64,000 bases of DNA from Chrysogorgia sp. JL179-B06 (taxonomy: Eukaryota > Cnidaria > Anthozoa > Scleralcyonacea > Chrysogorgiidae). Of the stretch, positions 49,700-60,991 are shown in pieces. Each line of letters begins with the position of its first letter. The first letter of the stretch is position 1. The position numbers and the translations under genes are program-made. The stretch covers positions 1,653,501 through 1,717,500 of the forward strand of contig JAYKKM010000222.1 in NCBI GenBank assembly GCA_035772405.1, read 5' to 3'. The notes below the pieces were generated by a model. That model was not told the DNA's origin, ran no database searches, and saw only the letters and a list, made by a program, of their open reading frames with translations.

Positions 49700-52600
49700 T
49701 GATCAGAAAAAATTAAAATATAGTCAAAAAGATATAGATAAAATAGTAAGTTTATTTAATAAGAAAAAAGAAAGTAAGAAAAATGAAAAAAATAGACGAT
49801 TATTTTTCTGTTAATCATATAGAAACTATTAGTAGAGAAAAATTTAAAGTCACTGAACAACATTTTTCTTTGGATGTTTCACGGGAAAAAACGGTTAATT
49901 TTATTAGTTTTATTCAATCGTTATCGTTGGTTTTTTCTTATTTAATTAACATTGCGCGGGCAAATGTAAAAAGTGATGACGATTATGTTAGATTTATCTT
50001 TAGTAATGCGCCAAAAAGTTTTTTCTCTACAGCCGTTTTACCCGTGAAAGACTTTGACGTTAAATATTTCTTAAATATTATGGAAAAATTTATGCAGAGT
50101 AATAAAGAAATAATAGCTAATGGTTGGAATAGTAAGGTAATAGTTCAAACTTTTCCCGCAGGAATAAGTACAAATAAAAAAAAATAGTGTATTAAGGAAA
50201 AAAAGTATTTATAATAGTTTGAATAAGGGAAATGCTAAAGGCGGTGTGAAAAGTAATATGTATGTAAAAAAATATGGTCGTAAATTTCGCACGGGTGTAT
50301 TTTATATTCTTAGCCATGTATTATTTCGTACAGTGAAAGATTGCTGTTTTGCTTTAGCAATATTAGTGGGTTTATCATTTTTACAACAAGACGCTAAATA
50401 TTTTATAATGAAAAGAAAACTAAATAAACCCGTGGATGATTTATTTACGTGTGAAGAAATTCGAAATGTATATCGGGAATCTGGGATACCCGAGGGTAAT
50501 GTTGATGCCACACAGTTTGAGTTAGTATATAATAATTATTTAAAAAAACAGGGTGTTGATTTGTTAGTGTATGCTGACACTCATTCCGATAATATAATTT
50601 ATGATTCACGAACTGATAGTGAGGGTAATCTTATTAAATTAACTAATGAAATTGTATGTTTATGGTTAAATAATAATCATAACGATGTAGTCTTAAGCAT
50701 AAAGGAATTTTCAAAACTTAACACCAGTTCTTTTTGTGTTAAATGTATGAGTTATTTAACACGCCATGAATATATCGATAATCACCTATGTACTACAAAT
50801 AATTTAACTTGTTTACGATGTTATAAATATCCGAATAAGTGTAAAGATAAAAATAATAAACTTATTTGTAACAGTTGTTATATAATTTTTTATGATGAAA
50901 ATTGTTTTACAAATCATTTAACAAATAAAATTTTTAAACCTTCTCATAGTAATTATAGCCGTTTAACACCGTGTCAATATTATTTTTTTTGTAAAACCTG
51001 TAACAAAATTTGTCCGCGATTCTTTTTCATTTTTTCTAATAAAACAGTTAAACATGATTGTAGCAAACGATTTTGTTTTCATTGTGATAAATATATGAAA
51101 CAAACTCATTTTTGTTATGTGAAACCCCTTTCACTTGAATATAACAAGGGGAAAGAAAGTGAACCCACTTTATTTTTTTTTGATTTTGAAACAAAAGTAA
51201 CCGAAACTAAATTGCTCGTACCGGTTTATTGTATCGTGCAAAAGGTATGTAAAAAATGTCAACATAGTGAATTTAAAAAACAAAAATTTTTGAAAAAAAG
51301 GATCAAGAAATTATCGATAATACTATTGAAAAAGTTAGTTGTTGTGGGAATAGACAATTTATTTTTGATAACAATGTTATTGAAACTTTATGCGAATTTA
51401 TGTTTGAACAAAAAAATTCCGTTTGGATAGCTCATAACGGGGGTAGATTTGATACTATTTTTATTTTAAAATATCTTTTAGAAATAAAACAGATAATACC
51501 GAATACTATAATGAACGGTACTAAAATAATGAGTTTAATAATTAAAGAACAAAATATTAGAATCCTCGATAGTTATTTGTTTTTTAGTATGAAATTAGCC
51601 GATATTCCAAAAGCAATGGATCTTCAAGGGGAATGTAAGGGATTTCATCCTTATGAATTTTACGATTTAACTTATGAGGGTGAAATTGTAGATCGGAAAT
51701 TTTTTGATACGAAACATATGAATACAGCAACACTTAAGGAATTTGAAAAATGGTATTTAGAAAAAAAAAAGAGAAATATATATTTCGTAAAGAGATTTAT
51801 TATTATTGTTGTAGTGATGTAGATATTTTAAGAAAGGGATGTGTTAAATTTTCTACAATGATAGGGGCCATAGGTCATATTACACCCTTTTATGCAAAGA
51901 ATTGTATTACGATTGCTAGTTTAGCTTTGAAAGTGTATAGACTTAATTTTTAAAAAAAAAATTGTGTAGGAATTATTCCTGCTTCGGGGTATAGGGGGTG
52001 TGTAAAACAGAGTTTAATTGCAATTGATTGGTTAGATGAAATTAATCGAGAATTAGGAGGAAATTTAGAATATATCTGTTCACAAAATGGGGAGCAAAAA
52101 ATTCTAGGACGTTTTGTCGACGGTTTTTATATTGATACGATATATCAATTTCATGGTTGTTTTTATCACGGATGTCCCAAATGTTTTGACCCCTATGCAT
52201 TAAACGTTCTTACAAACGAAAAATTTAGTAATTTATATGCAAATACGCAACGTTTTTAAATGCCGGTTACAAATTAATCGAGATGTGGGAATGTGATTAT
52301 TTAGAAGAAAAAAATATACACAGAAACAATTAATTGAAAAGAAAAGAAAATTTTATCCGTTTACTCCTTTAACACCACGTGACGCATTATATGGGGGACG
52401 AACTTCCCCCGTATGTTTATTTAAAGAAACAAAACCCAACGAACGAATAAGTTATGTAGATTTTACATCGCTATACCCTCATGTACAAAAAAATTATGAT
52501 TTTCCTGTAGGTCATCCTACTATTTTACTGGGGGAAGATTGTAATAAAATAAAAATCAAGGACATATTTGGTTTAGTAAAATGTTGTATTGCACCTCCTC

Positions 52601-53727
52601 GAAATATTTATTTTCCTGTTTTACCTGTTAGAATAGATGGGAAATTATTATTTCCATTATGTTATAAATGTGCTGTGAATAAATGTAATAAATGTGAACA
52701 TAATGAAAGCGATCGATACTTAACGGGAACTTGGACTAGTGTTGAGATTAATGTTGCTATAGATAAGGGATATAAAATAATAGCTCTTTACGAAATATAT
52801 CATTTTGAACGCAAAGAAAAAATCTTTTCACAATACGTAAATCAATTTTTAAAAATCAAACAAGAATCTTCAGGAATTCCTACGGATTGTTTGAACGCTG
52901 ATGGAAGTAAAAATGATGATAAAATTAAACAGTATTGTAATGATTATTTAAAAAATGAAAATGTTTTTTTAGATAAAGACAAAATAGAGAAAAATCCCGG
53001 ATTAAGAACTATTGCAAAAACCTTTTTAAATTCGTTATGGGAAAAATTTGCCCAAAACGAAAATAATACACAAGTGTGTTTTTTAAACGATTATGAAGAA
53101 TTATTAAATATTGCCAATGATAAAAGTAAAAAATTAACATCGATGGAATTTATAAACGAAACATTATTACGTTGTACATATGAAAAAATTGATGATGCAA
53201 CAACACCTCTAAAAACGGGAAATGTAATCATTGCATGTTTTGTCACTGCATATGCACGTTTGAAATTATACGAGTTACTCGATACATTAGACGACTGCGT
53301 TTTTATATTTTGATACAGATTCTGTTATTTATATATCTGATGAAAATAATTATACTGATGTTAAAACGGGAAATTATTTAGGAGATTTAACGAATGAATT
53401 AAATGAAAATGAATGGATAACAAATTTTTGTTCAACGGGTCCAAAATGTTACGTGTATATAACTAATTTAATCAGGAATGTATTCATGTGAAAGGTTTTA
53501 CTTTAGAAAATGAAACAATAAAAGAAAAATTGAATTTTTTATCCTTGACACAATGTGTTAAAAATCAAGATCAGATCATCGAAATTAAATATCACAATAA
53601 AATATGTAAAGATAAGCTTAATCATATTTTTATTGAGGATGAAATAAAAAAATTTTCATTTACATTTAATAAACGTGTTGTTAAAAATAATTTTAATACG
53701 ATTCCGTTTGGATTTTTAGATAACTGA
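49692..53727 (+). pseudogene. PolB: Protein-primed DNA polymerase B (copy B), multiple frameshifts
   Basis: The N-terminal domain (SVNHIETISREKFKVTEQHF, APKSFFSTAVLPVKDFDVKY) matches the Maverick PolB front, and a zinc-rich region follows (CVKCMSYLTRHEYIDNHLC). Exonuclease motifs are FFFDFE (about 51,175), AHNGGRFD (about 51,430) and CSDVDIL (about 51,810). Polymerase motifs are DFTSLYP (about 52,460), FLNSLWEKF (about 53,030) and FDTDS (about 53,315). At least seven breaks, mostly in A runs, interrupt it. This replicative enzyme uses a protein primer. It ends one base before the ATPase gene. Confidence 0.85.
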
Positions 53728-53728
53728 A

Positions 53729-54406
53729 ATGAACAATGTTTCATTACCATTTCAACACCCTTTTATGTTAACGTTATGCGGTCGCAGCCAAAGTGGGAAA
53801 ACATTTTGGATATTACAATTATTGAAAAATATTAACATTATGATTACACCCGCAATTGTTAAAATTGTTTATTTATATTCAATTTATCAACCTCTGTACG
53901 CTGAAATGGAAAAAGTTCTTGCGGAAAAAACAGATATTAGTGTTGAATTTATCGATTGTCAAAAGGGTATTCCCCGCATTACTGATATACAAACGAATAC
54001 CCGTGAAAATACGTTAATAATATTAGATGATCTCATGTTAGTTGCAACATCATCAAAGGAAAATCTTGAAAGAATAGATAATATTGCAACTCAAGATGTC
54101 CATCATCGTAATATTAGTGTTATTTTTACATGTCAAAATTTAACATATGGTAATGGTAAATTGCGAAATTTACGTGTCAATAGTCAATATTATTTTATGT
54201 TTAAAAATTTAAGCGATTATAATAATATGTATACGATATGTGATAATAAAAAAATTAATAGAAATAGATTTAATAAAGTATTAAGTGAAATTAATGAGAA
54301 TCCCTATGGTTATTTTGTATTTGATAATTGTAGAAAAGGGTATGAAAATTGTAGAATTAGAACCAATGTATTTCCACATGAATCAACGATAATCTATGAT
54401 TTGTAA
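53729..54406 (+). CDS. ATPase: Genome-packaging ATPase, 225 aa (copy B)
   Basis: It begins MNNVSLPFQHPFMLTLCGRS; Walker A is GRSQSGKT (residues ~18-25), Walker B is LIILDDLM (~100). The sensor-like stretch VIFTCQNLTYGNGKLRNLRV follows. It belongs to the FtsK/HerA-type ATPases of Mavericks and adintoviruses, which pump DNA into capsids. The length is usual for the family and the frame is fully open, unlike PolB upstream. Confidence 0.85.
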   Translation: MNNVSLPFQHPFMLTLCGRSQSGKTFWILQLLKNINIMITPAIVKIVYLYSIYQPLYAEMEKVLAEKTDISVEFIDCQKGIPRITDIQTNTRENTLIILDDLMLVATSSKENLERIDNIATQDVHHRNISVIFTCQNLTYGNGKLRNLRVNSQYYFMFKNLSDYNNMYTICDNKKINRNRFNKVLSEINENPYGYFVFDNCRKGYENCRIRTNVFPHESTIIYDL

Positions 54407-54531
54407 ATAAATATAAAAAGAAAAATAAATGTTTGTTAAAAAAATTAAGAGTTGTTGAAAATCGTTTTTTTCAAAAAGTATATATAGTATGGGGTGTGTA
54501 TATTGTGTATGAATTTTTTTTTTTAAAAAAC

Positions 54532-54729
54532 ATGGCAAGAAGAAGATATAGAAGCATGAGGGGAATTGTCCTTAGAAAAAAGAAACAAAAAGGGGGTAGT
54601 GTTCTAGATATGTTTGGACCCTTGGGATCGTTAGTTGGAAATCAATTGGGAATTGGTATTCGAAAAAGAAAAAGAAATCAAAAAGGAGGGTTTGGACGTT
54701 TGTTACTTAAAGCACTGGGGAAAATATAA
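54532..54729 (+). CDS. Small basic protein with two QKGG motifs, 65 aa
   Basis: It begins MARRRYRSMRGIVLRKKKQK, then GGSVLDMFGPLGSLVGNQLG, RKRKRNQKGGFGRLLLKALG. The start at 54,532 is chosen because TATATATAG lies about 50 bases upstream; the open frame upstream has only a non-conserved stretch. Basic, with an amphipathic C-terminus, like adenovirus core peptides. QKGG occurs twice, suggesting protease trimming (inference). Confidence 0.65.
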   Translation: MARRRYRSMRGIVLRKKKQKGGSVLDMFGPLGSLVGNQLGIGIRKRKRNQKGGFGRLLLKALGKI

Positions 54730-54772
54730 AAAAATCCATAAATCACTGTAAATAATTAATTTTTTTGTTTAA

Positions 54773-55382
54773 TTAAAAATTGGCATTATTAAAACTACAA
54801 CATGACTGATTGTTATTACTCTTACAATTTTTTTTACATTTTTTATTATATATTCCTACGAGTACACTACCTAAAATTGTTTCTATTTTTTTTTTTAATT
54901 TAATATCATTTTTTAGTTTAATACGTTCATTTTTAAATATTTTTTGTTTATTATTATTTTCGATTTCATTACGACATTGATTGTATAAATATAATAAACT
55001 CCAATTTCCACACACTGCAGTATTTTTGGATTGTAATTGTTTACTTTGAATATATTGAAATGTTAGTCCTTTTTTTACACTATAATCATACCAATATTCA
55101 CGTTTATAAAACGAGACATCTTTTGCAAAACTATCAAAAAAATTCATGTTTTTCTTTATCCACCCATATAGCAACCCAATGTTGACCGTTTTGATCTGCT
55201 TCATCCGTATTCCAAATCCAACACGACGGATAATAAATTTTTTTAGGAAAAATATTTGCAGGAAATGTACCCAAATAATATTTATTTAAAAACTTATTTA
55301 TTTTTGAAATTTTATTAATCTCGTTCGTAAATAAAAATTGGGTTAAAAAACAATGTAAATTCATTGATTTTTTCGTCGCCAT
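54773..55382 (-). pseudogene. PRO: Adenain-like cysteine protease, one frameshift (copy B)
   Basis: It begins MATKKSMNLHCFLTQFLFTN. The catalytic His is in NGQHWVAIWVD, Asp/Glu follows after the strand (FFDSF), Cys in AVCGNWSLLYL, the family order His...Asp...Cys. The frame breaks at a run of 7 T on the minus strand (about 55,136-55,142), between His and the Asp. It matures capsid and core proteins in adenoviruses. It follows the core gene with a 22-base overlap. Confidence 0.8.
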
Positions 55383-56044
55383 TTTCTTCGTGTTGTATAG
55401 GGTGGCGTTGAAGGTGTAGGAATGTGTGTGGTGAGGGATGTAGATGGTTCTTCGTTATTCGCAAGACCCGAAGTGGTTTTTCCCAAATTTATATAACGTT
55501 GTCGTAATTTTATATTACGTATATAATAGGCCGGCATATGTAATTTTTTCAATTCTTTTAAAGCAACCGTCTGCTTATGTTGTGTAAGATTGAACATGTT
55601 TTGTTTGCTGACATTATGCGTTAAATCGTATAATAAATCATGATGGTTTATTCCAACACCGTTTAATTTTATTATATCTGTACCCCCAATTTTAATTTTT
55701 TTCCTTTCAAGAAATTCTTTTATTTGTTGACCACTTGTCACAGTCGGCGTTTTCCTTACCTCGGGTGATTCATCATTGGTCACCTCATTTTCAGGTTCAT
55801 TACTTTTTCTTTTCATATTTTGTTGTCTTTTTAAAAAACTAACCATACTCTCTGCGACACGTTGATCATTATTAACTTTTTTCATTTCTTCTTTCATTTT
55901 ATTTTTACTTTCAATAAGTTCGAAATTATTTTTGTTGTTAATTCCCTGCAATAATTTTTCGTTTTCATGATCAGTTTTGATTAAATCTAACATTTCATTT
56001 AATTTACTCGGATTAATTAATTGCATTTTATTTACTTCGGTCAT
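55361..56044 (-). CDS. Conserved core-like protein, 227 aa (copy B)
   Basis: It begins MTEVNKMQLINPSKLNEMLD. Coiled-coil-like charged residues to ~100, then a conserved module (QIKEFLERKKIKIGGTDIIK, LNGVGINHHDLLYDL, then ALKELKKLHMPAYYIRN). The same module is in lineage C at 12,644-13,252. The C-terminus is Pro/Thr-rich, ending TTRRKWRRKNQ. Likely a DNA-binding core or scaffold protein. Frame open. Confidence 0.65.
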   Translation of the reverse strand: MTEVNKMQLINPSKLNEMLDLIKTDHENEKLLQGINNKNNFELIESKNKMKEEMKKVNNDQRVAESMVSFLKRQQNMKRKSNEPENEVTNDESPEVRKTPTVTSGQQIKEFLERKKIKIGGTDIIKLNGVGINHHDLLYDLTHNVSKQNMFNLTQHKQTVALKELKKLHMPAYYIRNIKLRQRYINLGKTTSGLANNEEPSTSLTTHIPTPSTPPYTTRRKWRRKNQ

Positions 56045-56585
56045 TTTTTTTTATTTGTTGGTTAAGTAATTTGTATGCTTTTTGATATATGTTGATTATA
56101 CGAAAATCCTCAGATAATAATATTTTTAAATCTTTTTCTTTTATTTTGTTCTTTGAAAACTTATTCAAAATATATTTATTATCACTGGAAAGTTGGATAG
56201 AAATTTTTTTATTTAAAATATTTTTAGCAATGTATTGTAATTTATTAATTAATTGAGAATCTAACAACGTATTTTTTTTATCAATATCTGCTTTAAGATA
56301 TTTTTTTAACGATGGTAAAAAATCCTTTTTTTTTTTTTTCAAAAGCTTTTTTCTTTATTTTATTTAATTGAACTAATGTTTCTAAAAATTTTAAATCATC
56401 TTCGCAACTTGATGAAGAAGAAGTAATGGAACTTTCACTATCCATTTCATCACTAACATCATCGCTAACAACATCGCTATCATTTTCGCTATCAACTTCA
56501 TCCTCCTCATCATCATCATCATCTCTTGAATTATCATTTTTTTCACATCTTCTTTTTTTAATTCATCATTTTTTTCTTCATTCAT
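56028..56585 (-). pseudogene. Acidic-then-basic core protein, frameshifted
   Basis: It begins MNEEKNDELKKEDVKK. After a slip in an A run near 56,537 the frame reads a long Asp/Glu/Ser stretch (DDDDDEEDEVDSENDSDVV), then LKFLETLVQLNKIKKKAF, then the ORF 56,028-56,342 (KYLKADIDKKNTLLDSQL to the end). Helical spacing of the last part resembles the start of 12,318-12,647. Likely a virion core protein; overlaps the next gene by 17 bases. Confidence 0.5.
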
Positions 56586-56591
56586 TTTTTT

Positions 56592-56723
56592 TTATGCGTA
56601 AACTGAAAACGGTGGAAATACAAGAATATGTTCACGATTTAGTGGTATTTTGTTAATAACTGTTTTTTCTATTTTTGGTTTATTTATTCTATTCTTTGTT
56701 GTAATGGGTTTTGTGTTCTTCAT
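56592..56723 (-). CDS. Tiny basic protein, 43 aa
   Basis: It begins MKNTKPITTKNRINKPKIEK and ends REHILVFPPFSVYA. The stop lies 6 bases before the ATG of the next gene and the start 37 bases after MCP, so it fits the compact run. Possible minor virion protein; family unknown. Confidence 0.5.
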   Translation of the reverse strand: MKNTKPITTKNRINKPKIEKTVINKIPLNREHILVFPPFSVYA

Positions 56724-56759
56724 TTTTTTTGGACATCCCCTTGTTACAAATGTTGATAA

Positions 56760-58093
56760 TTAAATGCTGTGTAATAATCTTGCAGGGGTATTTAATCCTA
56801 CTCTAATTTCATTTCGAAATTCACCAACAAATATTAACGCCCCTGCCACTGTATTTTGAGAAAAATGAAAATCCACATTAACATTTCCCGACGGTCTTAT
56901 GGGTAATACTGCAAGATGAGAGTCTCTATTATCTGTTAAATCAAATGCTAATATAGAATACCCGTTTATAAAGTCATTATAAGTCATGGGCATTTCTGAA
57001 TAGTTGCGATTTAATACCGAACGTAATTTTGAATAAGCTTCAGCATGATTTTCTATTCTCCCGGAAACAGCGTTATTTACCGAAACTTCAACATTATCAT
57101 AATTAGGCCAGTTAAACTCAAAAATATTATGAGTATATGATCCGTTCCAATTTGCTAATGGGGAAAATACAATATATAAACGTGTAGGAACGCTACCATT
57201 AAACACATCGATTACTTGATGTGAATTTCGTCCTGCAGCTAATGATTCAGTAATACAACGATAATTGGTTGTATAATATAATGTTTCTTTATTATGGGTC
57301 ACCATCCCTATATTAAGCGCATTTGATAATTGTTTTTTTGGGTTTAAATACAGGAATTTTTATTTTAAAATCGTCTAGGGTAATTATAGTATCAGCAACG
57401 GGCATATTCGCATGATTGGCACCCATCATTACAATTGTATTTAATGCCCGCGTTAAACGTAATTCAACTTTATACGCTGTAGGAATATATATTTCAGCAC
57501 CCCCTTCGCTAAATAATGAACAATCAATCTCATCTATCAAATACTGTGATTGATTTTGAAATGCCAGTTTTTTTTTGTCTCCCTCCTGCATTTACGACAG
57601 CAGTTCCATTCGTGAAACCAGCGATACTGCTCATATGTTCGGCTGTATCTAAATATGCTAAATTAAGCTCTTTAGAATCTTTATATCCCGACGGTGTTTG
57701 ACGCATTATAAATTCTATCCATGATGCAAAATCTGCAAAATTATCTGATGGTGTAATTAAATTTTCATTTATTTTTAATTCTTTTGTTTTCCACATTGTA
57801 CGAAGGGGTAATGTAATCATCGAAAACCCCGATGCTGCAGGTGCTATAAGTCCAGCAGCATTTCTAATCGATACTCTAGCCATTATTTTAGCATCGCTTG
57901 TTTTCATTAATCCAACGGCGTTCCCATGCCTTGTAAACGTGTATACTGACGATTGATTATCTACAGGCGTTGCGATAATTTCCGTTTCACGACATTCCAT
58001 AAACGTATCATTATAGGGTGATGAAGTAAAAAATTGTAAAGGCTCGCTAAATAATATGTCATTTTTTTCCACATCTTCAATTTTTTTACTCAT
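56760..58093 (-). pseudogene. MCP: Major capsid protein (copy B), two frameshifts
   Basis: Three overlapping frames cover about 443 codons. The first begins MSKKIEDVEKNDILF and includes SMITLPLRTMWKTKELKINE. The second includes YLIDEIDCSLFSEGGAEIYI and TAYKVELRLTRALNTIVMMG. The third includes NGYSILAFDLTDNRDSHLAV, ending RVGLNTPARLLHSI. The frame changes fall in runs of A (about 57,570 and 57,335). The order matches the MCP of lineage C. It forms the hexon-like capsid shell. Upstream is the QKGG gene, downstream a tiny basic gene. Confidence 0.85.
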
Positions 58094-58102
58094 ATTTTTT
58101 TT

Positions 58103-58264
58103 TTAAACGTTAATTTTAAGAATATTTGAAAGTGTTCCCAACACTTGAGGAAGAAACATACCCAGTGCCAATGCTCCACCAAAACCTCCTTTTTGTATTT
58201 TTCTTCTACGTTATCTTATTCCTCTTTTGTTTTTTCTTTTTTTGATATATTTTTTACGCGTCAT
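58103..58264 (-). pseudogene. Small basic QKGG protein, nonsense codon (copy B)
   Basis: It is identical in layout to 267-428, but the codon after RGIR is TAA where copy A has AAA, so the frame stops after 17 residues. The rest (IQKGGFGGALALG onward) is unchanged. A single A-to-T change explains it. Confidence 0.7.
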
Positions 58265-58386
58265 TTATTTTATTTTTAAAAAACAACAATAACCACAACA
58301 ACAATAAAAATAATAATAATATACACAACATTATGATTTTTTTATATAACTTTTTTTTTATTTATACTTTTTTTTACACAGTCTAT

Positions 58387-58638
58387 CTATTTTGTAAAAA
58401 ACGTATTACATTTGGATCTATTTTTTTTCTCTTTTTTTTATTATCACTTGTATAATAAGTATCTAAATTTAAATTTGAGGGTAATCCCACACCCTCATTT
58501 AATTTCTTTCTTAGTTGGATTTTCTTTATTTTTTCTTTTCAAAACAAAATATGATGAGGAATAATTTTTTCCACGATTTCTACCGTTTAACAATTCAGTA
58601 TAATCTTCTACGGATAGTTCATTTATTTTTTCAGTCAT
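58387..58638 (-). pseudogene. Unknown 85-aa gene, frameshifted (copy B)
   Basis: It begins MTEKINELSVEDYTELLNGR as in copy A, but a 5-base deletion near 58,500 shifts the frame. The start overlaps the stop of the 38-aa gene. Confidence 0.55.
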
Positions 58639-58754
58639 TATTTTTTTTCTTCAAATAAATTTATATATATCTTAATTTCTTCACCTTTTAACGGCACGTT
58701 ATTCTCATAGTTAATAAAGAACTGTAGTGATTGTTTAGCCTCTTTATCACTCAT
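58638..58754 (-). CDS. 38-aa protein linked by overlapping codons
   Basis: It begins MSDKEAKQSLQFFINYENNV and ends with FEEKK, helical and acidic-basic. Its ATG overlaps the stop of the gene before it (ATGA), and its TAA overlaps the ATG of the 85-aa gene (TAATG). This packing supports it as a real gene despite its size. Copy A has a 14-base deletion here. Confidence 0.5.
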   Translation of the reverse strand: MSDKEAKQSLQFFINYENNVPLKGEEIKIYINLFEEKK

Positions 58755-59119
58755 AAATAAAAAATAGGGGAATTTTTTTTTTTCATCATTTAATGATGTA
58801 TAAGGATTTTTTTCGTCAATATAAAATAATTATTTTATAGTATATATAAAACGTTGTGTTGCATTGGAAATAATAGTAGATGAAGAAACTGAAATCGTTC
58901 CATTATTTTTTTTTTTTATTGTGTTATTGCACTGAAATCCATTTTGTTTGCACACGTAATTCGAAATGAATTTTTGATATTTTTATATTCAATCGAATAT
59001 AAATTCCATAAAAAATTTTTCCCACTATTTACTAACACGTAAAGAGAAAAAGGATAAAATATTTTATATTCTTTAATTATCATTTCCCCATTTTTTTCTT
59101 CAAGAACAATCAAAAGCAT
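58751..59119 (-). pseudogene. Unknown ~122-aa protein, frameshifted (copy B)
   Basis: The counterpart of 903-1271. It begins MLLIVLEEKNGEMIIKEYKI and breaks after the SAITQ stretch (about 58,915), because of a change in a T run. The start overlaps the penton stop by one base. Confidence 0.6.
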
Positions 59120-60079
59120 TATGTTGAATGTATTAAACAATCAATACTAAGCGTTCCTGAATCAAAAGGAACTAATTTTCCTGTAGTATCTTTAACTTTA
59201 ATATGAATTTCTCTTATAATGTCTTTTTTTAATTTTCTCAATGATTTTGGGGGACTATAATAAACTAATTGTCCATCCCCCCCACCACCTTGTCGATTCC
59301 ATTGAATGGGTACTGTTGTTAACAATTCGGAACAACTATCACCAACTAACCCCAGTTCTATTTCATCACAATATATAAACATTTTATTTAATCCGTCGGA
59401 TACATCGGGTAAGTAATCAAAATGTTTAGAAAAAAGGGTTCGAGGTGTAGGGTTATCTTTTTTTATTTCAAACAAGAGAGGTACGATTTCAAGACCTTTT
59501 TCATTTTTTAAACCTAGCATAAAAGCTATTTTTTTTTAAAATAATATATTAATCTTTTGATTAAAAGAAGCATATTGAATACCCTTTTTTTCTACCGTAG
59601 TCTTGTTAGATAATCGAAATTCATTTACCTGTAACCCATCGGCTGCTTTACTCGCATTTTCATATACCCAATACTCAATCTCAACATTAACATTAATAAT
59701 TACTTTCCCATTTGACCCGATGGTAAAAAAAATTTCAAATCCTTCTAAGATATTATTTAAAAATATAATTAATGAAGACAAATCATAAATTCCGTCGGGT
59801 ATAATAAATTTATCCGATGTAAAAACGAACTCACTGTTTGCGTATACCGTATTATTAATTTCTTCAGGTATAAAATTCTTATAGGTTATGATAAGTGAAA
59901 AAAAAACATTCATCACCTACAATATTTTTAGTTGTTTGAGGATAACAAACTTGTAAAACTTCTAAAAAACATTCATTGTTCAAAGCATCAATGGGTTGTG
60001 CAATTTTCATTTCAAAATCATTAATCAAATTCTTTTGAAGTCCTCTTGATATTGAATTACTAGCAATGTGTAAATTCAT
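59119..60079 (-). pseudogene. penton: Penton / minor capsid protein, two frameshifts (copy B)
   Basis: The same protein as 1271-2230, with MNLHIASNSISRGLQKNLIN at the start and IELGLVGDSCSELLTTV near the end. Breaks lie near 59,535 (a T/A run, where copy A reads a Glu codon) and near 59,900. The vertex protein is thus not expressed whole from this copy as sequenced. Confidence 0.75.
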
Positions 60080-60989
60080 TTTTTTTTTAAAAACTTGTAA
60101 TTCAGCACGATAAAAAATTCCTTTAATTTCTTCACGTTGTTCGTCTTCTAATTGATATGTAACGGGATCGGTGATAAATACTTTTTTAATAAAAAATATC
60201 TCATTTGTCCATCGTCGAAGACTGCTTTTTTCAAAAATATTATTTTTTACTCTCGCAATACGTACACGAGTACCTTCTTGTATCAGATCTTGAGTGGGAA
60301 TAGGATAATTTAAATGATCACGTACTATTTTATTTTTTACTTTACGTATTTTTCCTTTTTTTTCTTCGCGATAAATTTCAAAAGGTGTTGCACCAGCTAA
60401 TGCTTTATGTGGGGAATTATTATAACGATTAACAATAAGGGGTAAATACTGAATATAGTCAAATTCTCCAGTCATTGTTAAAACACGACGAACCATTGTT
60501 TTTAAAGTTCCAATTACACGTTCCACATGGGATGCTTTTATTTCTCTATTATACTTATGAAATACTTCAAAATTATATTTTTTACTTAATTTCGTACGTA
60601 TATCTTGAAATTCTGTTCCTTCATCACTTTGAATTTTAAGAGGGGCTATTCCTTCTTCAATAAGAATACTTTCAAATTTATTTTTAACATTATTAGACGT
60701 TTTCTTTTTTATTAATTTTACCCAACAAAATCTTGAAAAAATATCAATACACACCAACCAATAACGATATTGATTATTATATCGGGCTAAATCTTTATTT
60801 TCAGCTAAATCAATTTCCCATTGTTCATTATTTTTATTAACAGCATATTTCAAACGTCTATATTTTTTTACTACTACTATGTAATCTATAATTAGAATAA
60901 TCCTCATCAGTTAATGTCTCTCCTTTTAATAATCTTGAAGCTTTTTCAATAAAGTCAGCAGAAAATTTAGTTTTTTTCTTTTTACTCAT
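60080..60989 (-). pseudogene. INT: Retrovirus-like integrase (copy B), N-terminal frameshift, stop lost
   Basis: The body is open with WEIDLAE (D), IQSDEGTEF (D) and ASHVERVIG (E) and the complete SH3-like C-terminus that copy A has in another frame. One T is missing in a T run near 60,870, so the first 40 residues (MSKKKKTKFSADFIEK) are in another frame. The stop is also lost: where copy A reads TTT TAA, copy B reads TTT AAA, so the frame runs on into the penton start. Confidence 0.75.
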
Positions 60990-60991
60990 TT

